Part shown: positions 1-6,204 of the stretch, piece after piece | How the letters are laid out: every line of letters starts with the position of its first letter | How positions within the stretch are numbered: position 1 is the first letter of the stretch | NCBI GenBank assembly: GCA_001823315.1 | Contig: MHUC01000034.1 | Location: forward strand, 7,568-19,403 | Source: Candidatus Wildermuthbacteria bacterium RIFCSPHIGHO2_12_FULL_40_12 | Lineage (GTDB): Bacteria; Patescibacteriota; Minisyncoccia; Minisyncoccales; 2-12-FULL-40-12 | DNA: 11,836 nucleotides | Direction of reading: 5' to 3' | Program-made: the position numbers and the translations under genes | The notes under the pieces: model-generated | The model's input: only the letters and a program-made list of their open reading frames with translations | The model's database searches: none | Told to the model about the DNA's origin: nothing

Positions 1-9
1 ATTATCCAT
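1..9 (-). CDS. Possible 5' end of a leftward gene running off the window
   Basis: An ATG on the minus strand (7-9) begins Met-Asp-Asn and then leaves the window. A GGAG lies 10 nt upstream (20-23), and a perfect consensus promoter at 82-110 would start a transcript near position 75, giving a leader of about 65 nt. Only three codons are visible, so no product can be named. The transcript could instead be a non-coding RNA; I recognise no RNA family in the leader. The call rests on the promoter and SD geometry alone. Confidence 0.35.
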
Positions 10-81
10 CAGTAGAGAACTCCGGGAACCCCCAACTTTAGAGTTAATTACAAATCCTGATTAGAATAAGTAATAGAGTGT

Positions 82-110
82 ATTATATCAAGGTTAAATA
101 AGCTTGTCAA
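82..110 (-). promoter_or_regulatory. Perfect sigma-70-type promoter, leftward
   Basis: On the minus strand TTGACA (110-105), a 17-nt spacer and TATAAT (87-82) match the housekeeping consensus at all 12 positions. Transcription would begin near position 75 and run toward the left edge. It sits just past the hairpin that ends the Mur ligase transcript, a terminator-then-promoter order expected for two independent leftward units. Confidence 0.85.
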
Positions 111-142
111 GTACTCACTCTCAAGACAACATAAAGAATAAT

Positions 143-167
143 AACCGGTCCAAAACCGGTTTTTTTT
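143..167. terminator. Hairpin terminator downstream of the Mur ligase, possibly bidirectional
   Basis: AACCGGT (143-149) and ACCGGTT (155-161) form a 7-bp stem with loop CCAAA. On the plus strand six further Ts follow (162-167). On the minus strand the hairpin begins about 20 nt after the Mur ligase stop and is followed by a broken T-rich run (ATTATTCTTTAT). The tail is better for plus-strand transcripts, but the only gene clearly reading into it is on the minus strand. Confidence 0.7.
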
Positions 168-182
168 GTAAAAAAAGATTTT

Positions 183-1511
183 TTACTCGCTCTTTTTTAG
201 ATTTTTGATCTCCTCGCGAACAATTTCTGACTCTTGCCAGAGAATTTTCTTTCCATTGGCTACATTCATCCATTGCTCTCCTCCTTTGCCCGTAAATATG
301 ATTAAATCATTTTTTCCTGCCAACCTCAACGCCTTTTGAATTGCTTCTCTGCGATCAATAATCCTAAAAACATTCCCTCCTAAAACTCTCTCTTTATTCT
401 CTAAAACAGATTTCAGAATGTCGTCAACAATTTTCGCCGGATCTTCATCGTAAGGATCGTCTGTTGTAACTATAACTATGTCAGACAGCTCATCTGCAAC
501 TTTCCCCATTACCGGCCTTCGCCATTTGTCTCTGCCACCGGCGGCAGAACCAAAAACAACAATTACTCTATTGGGACTAAAAAGCTTAACCGCTTTCAAA
601 GCATTCTCCAAGCTGGTTTGTTCATAAGAGTAATCAACTATTACCTTAAAATCTTGTCCTTCGTCAATGACCTCCAATCTGCCGGGTGGCGACTTAACTT
701 GTAATAATGCTTTTTTGATTTCTTCTATTTTAAGGTCTTGCGACAACGCAACGCTGATCGCGGCGGCGGCGTTTTCGACGTTAAACCTACCAATCAAAGG
801 AATTTCCATCCTGTTGTTGTCAAAATAAAATATGCTTCTGTCGGCGAATAATTCTACGCCCGAAACCGCAAATCTACGATTAATCTTAGTATTATTTTTA
901 CCCTGAAAAGTAAAACCAAACTTATTCTTAATCAATGGTTTTGTAAAGTAATCCGCATTATCATCGTCTAAGTTATAAATACCCACGCCGTCTTTTTTCT
1001 TTGCCACCTTCTCAAATAACTTTACTTTTGCCGCCCTATAATTCTCAAAATTACCATGGCGCTCTATATGCTCTGGATACAGGTTAGTAAAAACGGCTAT
1101 ATCGTAATCAATAAATTTATGTCGATTCTGCAGAATTCCCTCGGAAGAAGTTTCGATTATGGCGTACTTACAACCTTCTTTTGCAGACCTTGCCAAGAAT
1201 CGCTGTAATTGTAACCTGCCCAACATCGTCTGTTTTGTATAATTAGGCCATTCTTTATCGCTCAAGCGAAAATTAGCCGTTGCTGACATGGATGATTTCA
1301 ATCCGCAGGAATTAAAAATCTGACAGATTAAATTACAAACCGTTGTCTTCCCCTTTGTGCCGGTAACACCTATAACCTTTAATTTTCGGGAGGGAAAACC
1401 GTACAAAAAAGCTCCAAAAAAAGCAAGGTAAAAATGGTACCAAGACACAACGAAACTTGGAGTAATTTTTCTAATAACTTCTTTAAACATCTTCAAGGTT
1501 GATTTTATCAT
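183..1511 (-). CDS. MurE-like Mur ligase (UDP-N-acetylmuramyl peptide synthetase type), lacking the N-terminal domain
   Basis: This is a cytoplasmic ATP-dependent amide ligase of the Mur family, probably adding an amino acid to the peptidoglycan stem peptide. Visible motifs over 442 aa are: P-loop GVTGTKGKTT (48-57), ETSSEG (120-125, replacing the usual EVSSHG), FTNLYPEHIERHG (141-153), the AAK lysine region (160-164, probable carbamylated Lys), GRFNVENAA (241-249), PGRLE (276-280), VDYSYEQ (292-298, replacing VDYAHTP), RRPVMG (331-336), DDPYDEDP (351-358) and GKGGEQW (408-414). Only about 45 residues precede the P-loop, against roughly 100 in E. coli MurE, so the UDP-sugar-binding domain is missing. 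GTKGKTT and DDPY-EDP recall the L-lysine-adding streptococcal MurE (from memory) rather than DNPR of the diaminopimelate type, so substrate is open. Met8 (1490) is an alternative start. An SD-like GAGG (1523-1526) lies 11 nt upstream inside a hairpin. Confidence 0.85.
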   Translation of the reverse strand: MIKSTLKMFKEVIRKITPSFVVSWYHFYLAFFGAFLYGFPSRKLKVIGVTGTKGKTTVCNLICQIFNSCGLKSSMSATANFRLSDKEWPNYTKQTMLGRLQLQRFLARSAKEGCKYAIIETSSEGILQNRHKFIDYDIAVFTNLYPEHIERHGNFENYRAAKVKLFEKVAKKKDGVGIYNLDDDNADYFTKPLIKNKFGFTFQGKNNTKINRRFAVSGVELFADRSIFYFDNNRMEIPLIGRFNVENAAAAISVALSQDLKIEEIKKALLQVKSPPGRLEVIDEGQDFKVIVDYSYEQTSLENALKAVKLFSPNRVIVVFGSAAGGRDKWRRPVMGKVADELSDIVIVTTDDPYDEDPAKIVDDILKSVLENKERVLGGNVFRIIDRREAIQKALRLAGKNDLIIFTGKGGEQWMNVANGKKILWQESEIVREEIKNLKKSE

Positions 1512-1546
1512 AAAGAAAAATTCCTCGCATTTCTTTGAGGAATTTT
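1512..1546 (-). terminator. Hairpin plus T-tract ending the methyltransferase unit, abutting the Mur ligase start
   Basis: AAAATTCCTC (1517-1526) and GAGGAATTTT (1537-1546) form a perfect 10-bp stem with a 10-nt loop. Read on the minus strand, the stem is followed by TTTTTCTTT, which ends directly at the Mur ligase ATG. The shape is that of an intrinsic terminator for the methyltransferase transcript. The same stem contains the GAGG that would be the ligase's Shine-Dalgarno, so it may also act on ligase expression. Confidence 0.7.
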
Positions 1547-1551
1547 ATTGA

Positions 1552-1576
1552 GTTCAAAGGACAAAGTCCAAAGAAC
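1552..1576. repeat. Small GTTC/GGAC symmetric element at the methyltransferase 3' end
   Basis: GTTC, GGAC, GTCC and GAAC are each separated by AAA, giving two nested inverted pairs with mismatched AAA between them. The right edge touches the methyltransferase stop codon. The 12-mer TCAAAGGACAAA inside it (1554-1565) recurs exactly at 9440-9451, downstream of the histidine kinase. It could be part of the transcript-end structure or a short dispersed repeat. Confidence 0.4.
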
Positions 1577-2268
1577 TACTTACAACGACCAATAATCATG
1601 TAACCAATATCTGCCCAGTTACCTGACAGATTCGGCCATGTCTCTTTGGTAATCTTTGTTTTTTCTACGAGCATCCCTAGATCTTTGAGAAGATGCTCAT
1701 AATTCCTAGCCCAATGGCCATACTTAACAATACCTTCGTCGCTCCCTTCGTCATAAAAATCAACGATGATAATGCCTTTTTGCGCGGCATTTACCATCTT
1801 GCTTAGCAGACGATAGATGTTGTCGGAATCGATATACATCAGAACCGCATCGGCCAGTATCACATCCGAATTGGATAATTCTGACTCCAGTTCTCCAGTA
1901 GATATCAAATCCGCTTCTACGAAAGTGACTCCAGGTAGCATTGCCTTGCCAAACTCAATGGCGCTTTTATTGATATCCATACCATATAAAACGGCAGGAT
2001 ATCGAGCTTGAATCCTTACGAGATTCGGGCCACAATTTGAACCAATCTCCAACAAGGAAGAGAATGGTTCTATATTTTTAAGCACATCGAGTATTAGTTC
2101 ACGGTGTGGATGATCTTGGGAATTCCAATATCCTTTCACCCACGGCGCATCATCGTACCAATCCTTTCGCTCATCGTCATCAGGACGATTTTTCCAGTAG
2201 ATTGGACCTTCGGGAACAACCTCTTGTCCTTTTTCCCTAAACTCATCATCACGTATCTTGATTCCCAT
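1576..2268 (-). CDS. Class I SAM-dependent methyltransferase
   Basis: This is a 230-aa cytoplasmic enzyme with a Rossmann methyltransferase core. Motif I is LLEIGSNCGPNL (72-83), the acidic ribose-binding strand end is GMDIN (96-100), VEAD (117-120) fits the adenine-binding motif, and DVILADAVLMYID (135-147) fits motif IV and post-motif. A polar N-terminal 50 residues rich in Trp and Asp (DDDERKDWYDDAPW) may shape the substrate site. Similar folds occur in small-molecule and sugar-pathway methyltransferases; the substrate cannot be read from sequence. The start is secure: AAAGGAG sits 9 nt upstream of ATG, one of only two strong Shine-Dalgarno sites in the window. It has its own candidate promoter and terminator, so it looks like a single-gene unit and possibly an acquired one (inference). 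Confidence 0.85.
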   Translation of the reverse strand: MGIKIRDDEFREKGQEVVPEGPIYWKNRPDDDERKDWYDDAPWVKGYWNSQDHPHRELILDVLKNIEPFSSLLEIGSNCGPNLVRIQARYPAVLYGMDINKSAIEFGKAMLPGVTFVEADLISTGELESELSNSDVILADAVLMYIDSDNIYRLLSKMVNAAQKGIIIVDFYDEGSDEGIVKYGHWARNYEHLLKDLGMLVEKTKITKETWPNLSGNWADIGYMIIGRCK

Positions 2269-2277
2269 TTTTTTAAT

Positions 2278-2284
2278 CTCCTTT
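2278..2284 (-). promoter_or_regulatory. Strong ribosome binding site of the methyltransferase
   Basis: AAAGGAG on the minus strand lies 9 nt before the ATG at 2268 and fixes the start. Most other genes here lack a comparable site. Confidence 0.85.
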
Positions 2285-2329
2285 GTATAAAAAGCGTTCT
2301 ACCTAATAGAAAACATATTTTATCCTATC

Positions 2330-2335
2330 TGTCAA
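2330..2335 (-). promoter_or_regulatory. Candidate -35 element for the methyltransferase
   Basis: A perfect TTGACA lies in the context TTTGACAGATA, which also precedes the HD hydrolase. The matching -10 is unclear: at spacings of 17 to 19 nt the hexamers (for example TTCTAT) are poor. The call is therefore weaker than for the other three promoters listed. Confidence 0.4.
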
Positions 2336-2351
2336 ACATAGGTCGGCACAG

Positions 2352-2374
2352 CTTGAAAATAAGATAATTTCAAG
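2352..2374. promoter_or_regulatory. Inverted repeat just upstream of uvrB
   Basis: CTTGAAA (2352-2358) and TTTCAAG (2368-2374) are perfectly inverted around a 9-nt AT-rich centre, ending 9 nt before the uvrB ATG. It could be an operator for a dimeric repressor or a leader hairpin. It does not match the LexA boxes I know. Confidence 0.4.
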
Positions 2375-2383
2375 ATAGAAATA

Positions 2384-4438
2384 ATGGGCAGTATGCAAAA
2401 TCCACTCAAAGTAATCACAAAACTAAAACCAAAGGGCGATCAACCGAAGGCAATTATTCAAATCGCCAAGAATCTAAAAAATGGGATTAAAAACCAAATT
2501 CTCTTGGGCGTTACGGGATCTGGAAAAACTTTTACAATGGCTAAGGTTATCGAGAATATCCAAAAACCGGTCTTGGTTATTTCTCCAAACAAAACCCTCT
2601 GCGCCCAGCTATATCAGGAATTCAAAGAATTTTTCCCAAATAACGCAGTCCATTATTTTGTTTCTTATTATGATTACTACCAGCCAGAAGCTTACATTCC
2701 CCAGACAGATGCCTACATAGAAAAAGACGCAAAAATAAACGAGGAACTGGACAGATTGAGACATGCTGCGACTCAAGATCTATCAAGCAGAAAAGATGTA
2801 ATTATAGTAGCTTCTGTTTCTTGTATTTACAACATTGGCTCTCCTGATTATTACCAAAAAGTTTCTCTAGAATTAAAAACGAACCAGAAAATCTCAAGAA
2901 AGGAATTATTATTGCACCTTATTTCTCTTGGCTATAAAAGAAATGACATTGATTTTAAGCCAGCCACTTTTCGCGCAAGAGGAGATCTTGTTGATGTTTA
3001 TTTAGTCACGGGTCAAGAAATCTTAAGAATAGAATTGTCAGGGGATAGAATAATAAAAATCTCGACATCAGATAATGCCTTAAATCTAAATCAGAAACTA
3101 AAAGCTATGGATTCAAGGCTAATTTTCCCTGCCCATTTTTGGGTAGCACCCCAAAACAAATTAGATATCGCGCTTGAAAATATAAGATTGGAATTGCAAG
3201 AGCAAGTCAAAAAACTCAAAAAAAATAATTTATTGCTTGAAGCGCAAAGATTGGAGCAAAGGACGAATTACGATTTGGAAATGATAAGAGAAACCGAATA
3301 CTGCCACGGCATTGAAAATTATTCTCGCCATATGGAATTCAGAAAACCGGGCGAAGCGCCATACACGCTCATAGATTACTTTAATAAAGATTTTGTAGTT
3401 TTCGTAGATGAATCCCATCTAACTTTGTCGCAAATAAAAGCTATGTCTATACAAGATAGAGCCAGAAAAACCATGCTTATTGAGCACGGTTTTAGATTGC
3501 CCTCGGCTGTTGATAATAGGCCATTAACCTTTGATGAGTTTGAGAAAAAGATAAGTCAAGTGGTTTATGTTTCAGCGACTCCGGGAGAGTACGAAATGCA
3601 AAAAATCCGAAATCAAAAAACTGAAATCCTAAACAATCTCGAAGTCAAAAAACCGAAATCATCAAAGGAGAATAGATTTTCTACGAGACAAACCAATCCT
3701 TTGCTTGTGGAACAATTAATCAGGCCTACCGGATTGCTGGAACCAACCATTGAAATACGCCCAATCAACCCAAAGAGTGGCGACAATCAAGTACAAGACC
3801 TTATAAAAGAAGTTAAAAAACGTGCCGAAAGAAAAGAAAGGTCATTGGTTATTACTCTCACCAAAAAATTAGCTGAAGCTTTGTCAGATCATTTCACCCA
3901 AGAGGAAATATCCTGTCAATGGCTTCATTCAGAAGTCAAAACGCTGGAAAGGCCCAAAATACTGAACGAATTAAGGTCGGGTAAATACGATGTGCTTATC
4001 GGAATAAACTTATTGAGAGAAGGACTGGACTTGCCGGAAGTTTCACTCGTCGCAATTCTTGATGCCGACAAAGAAGGATTTTTAAGGTCAAAGACCACTC
4101 TAATTCAAACAATGGGCAGAGCAAGCCGCAATCTCGTTGGCCATGTTATTTTATACGCTGACGATATTACCGGTTCAATGAAAGAAGCGATCAAAGAAAT
4201 TGAAAGGAGAAGAAAGATCCAAACAGGATATAATAAAAAGCACGGAATCACTCCAAAGCAAATAGTTAAAGCGATAAGAAAGTGGTCATTCGCGCAAGAG
4301 AAAAAAGCTGTGGACTCTGAATTTTGGCAGATACAAGACAGGAAATTACTTGAAAGAGAGATGAAAATCGCCGCCAGTAATCTTGACTTTGAAAGAGCCG
4401 CCGAAATAAGGGACCTGATAAACAAGCTCAAAACGTAA
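2384..4438 (+). CDS. uvrB: UvrABC system protein B (excinuclease helicase subunit)
   Basis: UvrB receives damaged DNA from UvrA, verifies the lesion with a beta-hairpin and recruits UvrC for incision in nucleotide excision repair. All hallmarks are present in 684 aa: Walker A GVTGSGKT (42-49), the tyrosine-rich beta-hairpin YYDYYQPEAYIP (95-106), Walker B DESH (342-345), SATPGEYE (397-404), the LREGLDLPEV helicase segment (544-553), motif VI QTMGRASRN (575-583) and a C-terminal UVR motif (about 650-684) that contacts UvrC. Between SATPGEYE and RPTGLLEP there are about 41 residues where E. coli has roughly a dozen; this basic, low-complexity insert (about 405-435) is encoded by heptamer-periodic DNA. 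No clear SD precedes ATG 2384 or the in-frame ATG 2393, so either may be used. Confidence 0.98.
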   Translation: MGSMQNPLKVITKLKPKGDQPKAIIQIAKNLKNGIKNQILLGVTGSGKTFTMAKVIENIQKPVLVISPNKTLCAQLYQEFKEFFPNNAVHYFVSYYDYYQPEAYIPQTDAYIEKDAKINEELDRLRHAATQDLSSRKDVIIVASVSCIYNIGSPDYYQKVSLELKTNQKISRKELLLHLISLGYKRNDIDFKPATFRARGDLVDVYLVTGQEILRIELSGDRIIKISTSDNALNLNQKLKAMDSRLIFPAHFWVAPQNKLDIALENIRLELQEQVKKLKKNNLLLEAQRLEQRTNYDLEMIRETEYCHGIENYSRHMEFRKPGEAPYTLIDYFNKDFVVFVDESHLTLSQIKAMSIQDRARKTMLIEHGFRLPSAVDNRPLTFDEFEKKISQVVYVSATPGEYEMQKIRNQKTEILNNLEVKKPKSSKENRFSTRQTNPLLVEQLIRPTGLLEPTIEIRPINPKSGDNQVQDLIKEVKKRAERKERSLVITLTKKLAEALSDHFTQEEISCQWLHSEVKTLERPKILNELRSGKYDVLIGINLLREGLDLPEVSLVAILDADKEGFLRSKTTLIQTMGRASRNLVGHVILYADDITGSMKEAIKEIERRRKIQTGYNKKHGITPKQIVKAIRKWSFAQEKKAVDSEFWQIQDRKLLEREMKIAASNLDFERAAEIRDLINKLKT
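3603..3658. repeat. Heptamer-periodic repeat DNA inside uvrB
   Basis: Successive 7-mers read AAATCCG, AAATCAA, AAAACTG, AAATCCT, AAACAAT, CTCGAAG and so on. The segment 3629-3643 matches 6068-6082, in the intergenic repeat cluster after rpsT, at 14 of 15 bases, and AAATCCTAA is shared with 6049-6057. It stays in frame and encodes the extra low-complexity residues of this UvrB. Confidence 0.6.
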
Positions 4439-4578
4439 AGTGAAAAGTGTAAAACTACAATCAAGGACTAAATAATAAACCAATTGGGTCAAAGCCCGCC
4501 TCAGACAGGACTTGATGCAAGATATTAAAAGTGGTAAACAGAAGTAAAGGTTATGCTAAAAACCATCAATATAAAATT

Positions 4579-5787
4579 ATGAATAAAGCAATTAGATTAA
4601 CTCAATTCGCGCTGCTCATTGCGTTCGTTGCCCTGTTTGTTGGGTTTTTTGCGCAATCAGGCATTACGCAATCAATTAATATTACTCCTCCGGGAGATAA
4701 AGAAATTGGCGGCGGAGTACCCATAGAAGAAGGTGGCGTTTTGAAAGCAGTACCGATGACAACAAGGATTGTATGGGAAATGCGAGAAATGCCTTGGTTT
4801 GAAGAATCTGATATTTGGGGATACGATTCTGCAATTGGAAAAATCCAACTAACTCAAATCAAAGGGTGGGAGTCAAAACCAGGTATATGGGGAAACAAGA
4901 TCGTCTGGGCGGATAAGCGTAATGGTAATTGGGATATTTATATGATCGATACTTATACTAAACAAATAAAACAAGTCACCACAGACTTACAACCACAACA
5001 CAATCCTAAAATATGGGGAGACAAAATTGTATGGTTCGATTATCGTAGTGGTCCACCCTGGTATCCAGCTGAAATATACATGTACGATCTATCTACTAAC
5101 CAGGAAAAGAAGATAAGTTCAGGACCCATTGATCAAATGTTTCCCGATATAGCGGGTAACAGGATTGTATGGCAAGATTATAGAAAGGATCAATCAGAAC
5201 GTTATTGGTGGCAAATATTTATGCATGATTTATCTACTGGTCAAGAAACCCAAATAACAACAGGTGAACGAAATAAAGTGCGACCTGACATATATGGGGA
5301 CTGGATTGTGTGGCAAGATTGTCGCAATGTGCCATATTCCTGCGAAGATACTGGGATCAATACGCCAGGTGATATATATATGTACAATATAGCTACCGGG
5401 ACAGAGAAACAGATAAGCTTCGGCGGAACCAGCAAGCAACCTGCCATATATGGCAATAAAGTCGTTTGGGCAGACGTTCGAAACGATCCTTACCTTCCCG
5501 ATCAATCAGAGGGAGATATCTATATGTATAACATAGCTAACGGTAACGAATATCAAATTACTAATATTCCCGATTCGACTGAAGACAATCCAGAAATATA
5601 TGGCACAAAAATTGTCTGGATGGATCAGCGATCAACCATTCCCTTTACAGATTCTTGGTACAATGTTTTTATGTATGACTTATATACTGGCCAGGAAACC
5701 AAAATCACAGATAACCCATCGTGGAACTTCATACGAGAGCACGTATACCCTGCCGTATTTAGCCCACTACTTTTCCCAATATTTTAA
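4579..5787 (+). CDS. Secreted or membrane-anchored TolB-like seven-bladed beta-propeller protein
   Basis: The preferred start (ATG 4579) gives MNKAIRL followed by a hydrophobic stretch to about residue 27, a signal peptide or N-terminal anchor. An upstream GTG (4531) would add 16 polar residues. Neither has a good SD. After a Gly-rich linker, seven copies of a repeat with core [KRW][IV]VW and a downstream Arg appear (63, 107, 149, 195, 242, 294, 344 in this numbering). Most are preceded by a P-x-I-x-G strand and followed by I-Y-M-Y-[DN]-L-x-T-G-x-E. This fits a seven-bladed TolB/YncE-like propeller; such folds mediate protein, polysaccharide or ligand binding outside the membrane. Ligand unknown. 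The C-terminus (REHVYPAVF and 8 more residues) looks like a final strand of an incomplete blade. rpsT follows after 6 nt, so the two are probably co-transcribed. Confidence 0.8.
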   Translation: MNKAIRLTQFALLIAFVALFVGFFAQSGITQSINITPPGDKEIGGGVPIEEGGVLKAVPMTTRIVWEMREMPWFEESDIWGYDSAIGKIQLTQIKGWESKPGIWGNKIVWADKRNGNWDIYMIDTYTKQIKQVTTDLQPQHNPKIWGDKIVWFDYRSGPPWYPAEIYMYDLSTNQEKKISSGPIDQMFPDIAGNRIVWQDYRKDQSERYWWQIFMHDLSTGQETQITTGERNKVRPDIYGDWIVWQDCRNVPYSCEDTGINTPGDIYMYNIATGTEKQISFGGTSKQPAIYGNKVVWADVRNDPYLPDQSEGDIYMYNIANGNEYQITNIPDSTEDNPEIYGTKIVWMDQRSTIPFTDSWYNVFMYDLYTGQETKITDNPSWNFIREHVYPAVFSPLLFPIF

Positions 5788-5793
5788 AAATCT

Positions 5794-6057
5794 ATGCCAA
5801 TAATCAAATCGGCGAAAAAATCGCTTCGGCAAAGCAAGAGAAGAAAAGCCCGCAACATAAAAAAGAAAGATGCGGTTAAGGATTTGGTGAAGAAAATAAA
5901 GGCGCTCTTAGTCCAGAAAAAAAACGAAGAAGCCAAAAAATTGCTTCCCGCTATTTACAAAGCGCTGGATAAAGCCGCAAAAACCGGTGTTATCAAAAAA
6001 AGTAACGCTTCTCGAAGAAAATCACGCATAACCAAATCGCTAAGCTCTAAATCCTAA
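5794..6057 (+). CDS. rpsT: 30S ribosomal protein S20
   Basis: S20 is a primary 16S rRNA-binding protein of the small subunit. The 87-aa product is of normal family length, highly basic, and shows the two conserved ends: MPIIKSAKKSLRQSKRRKARN at the start and GVIKKSNASRRKSRITK near the end. The ATG lies 6 nt after the propeller gene's stop with no SD, which suggests co-transcription and perhaps translational coupling. The last codons (SSKS and stop) are written in the same AAATCCTAA vocabulary as the repeat cluster that begins here, so the extreme C-terminus may be repeat-derived; the conserved core is intact. Confidence 0.97.
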   Translation: MPIIKSAKKSLRQSKRRKARNIKKKDAVKDLVKKIKALLVQKKNEEAKKLLPAIYKALDKAAKTGVIKKSNASRRKSRITKSLSSKS

Positions 6058-6193
6058 GCGCCAAACTCTAAACAAACTCGAAATTAGAATACTTAAATTC
6101 TAAACGCATTTAGAATTTTGACATTAGATATTGTTTCGGATTTAGAATTTTGATATTGTTTAGGGTTTATGGTTTTGAATTTAGGATTTTTAG
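6040..6193. repeat. Palindromic cluster of heptamer-type repeats between convergent rpsT and holA
   Basis: The left half reads in 7-bp units (CTAAGCT, CTAAATC, CTAAGCG, CCAAACT, CTAAACA). The right half carries the inverse vocabulary, with ATTTAGAATTTTGA repeated exactly at 6108-6121 and 6140-6153 and a degenerate third unit near 6173-6190. At the centre AAATTCTAAA (6095-6104) and TTTAGAATTT (6109-6118) form a perfect 10-bp stem with loop CGCA. The outer edges AAATCCTA (6049-6056) and TAGGATTT (6182-6189) are also inverted. It may serve as the shared transcription end for both genes. Confidence 0.75.
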
Positions 6194-6204
6194 ACCATGA
6201 TAAT

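Noticed and set aside
2..64. Possible C-terminus of a plus-strand protein (reads LSISRELREPPTLELITNPD then stop)
   Set aside because: It looks protein-like and the hairpin at 143-167 has its better T-tract on this strand, but it is only 20 codons and overlaps a perfect leftward promoter unit with an SD and ATG. It cannot be decided without sequence to the left.
4491..4517. GC-rich segment before the propeller gene (AGCCCGCCTCAGACAGGACTT) as a terminator for uvrB
   Set aside because: Only AAG/CTT and CCT/AGG pair, with mismatches between and no T-tract. It may be a degraded repeat, but nothing firm can be claimed.
5600..5803. Frameshift at the 3' end of the propeller gene, with the protein continuing in another frame toward rpsT
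   Set aside because: No further G-x-[KR]-I-V-W blade motif appears in either other frame, and seven blades are already complete, so a normal end is more likely.
6040..6193. CRISPR array
   Set aside because: The units are 7 bp and degenerate, with inverted halves and no regular spacers or neighbouring cas genes.
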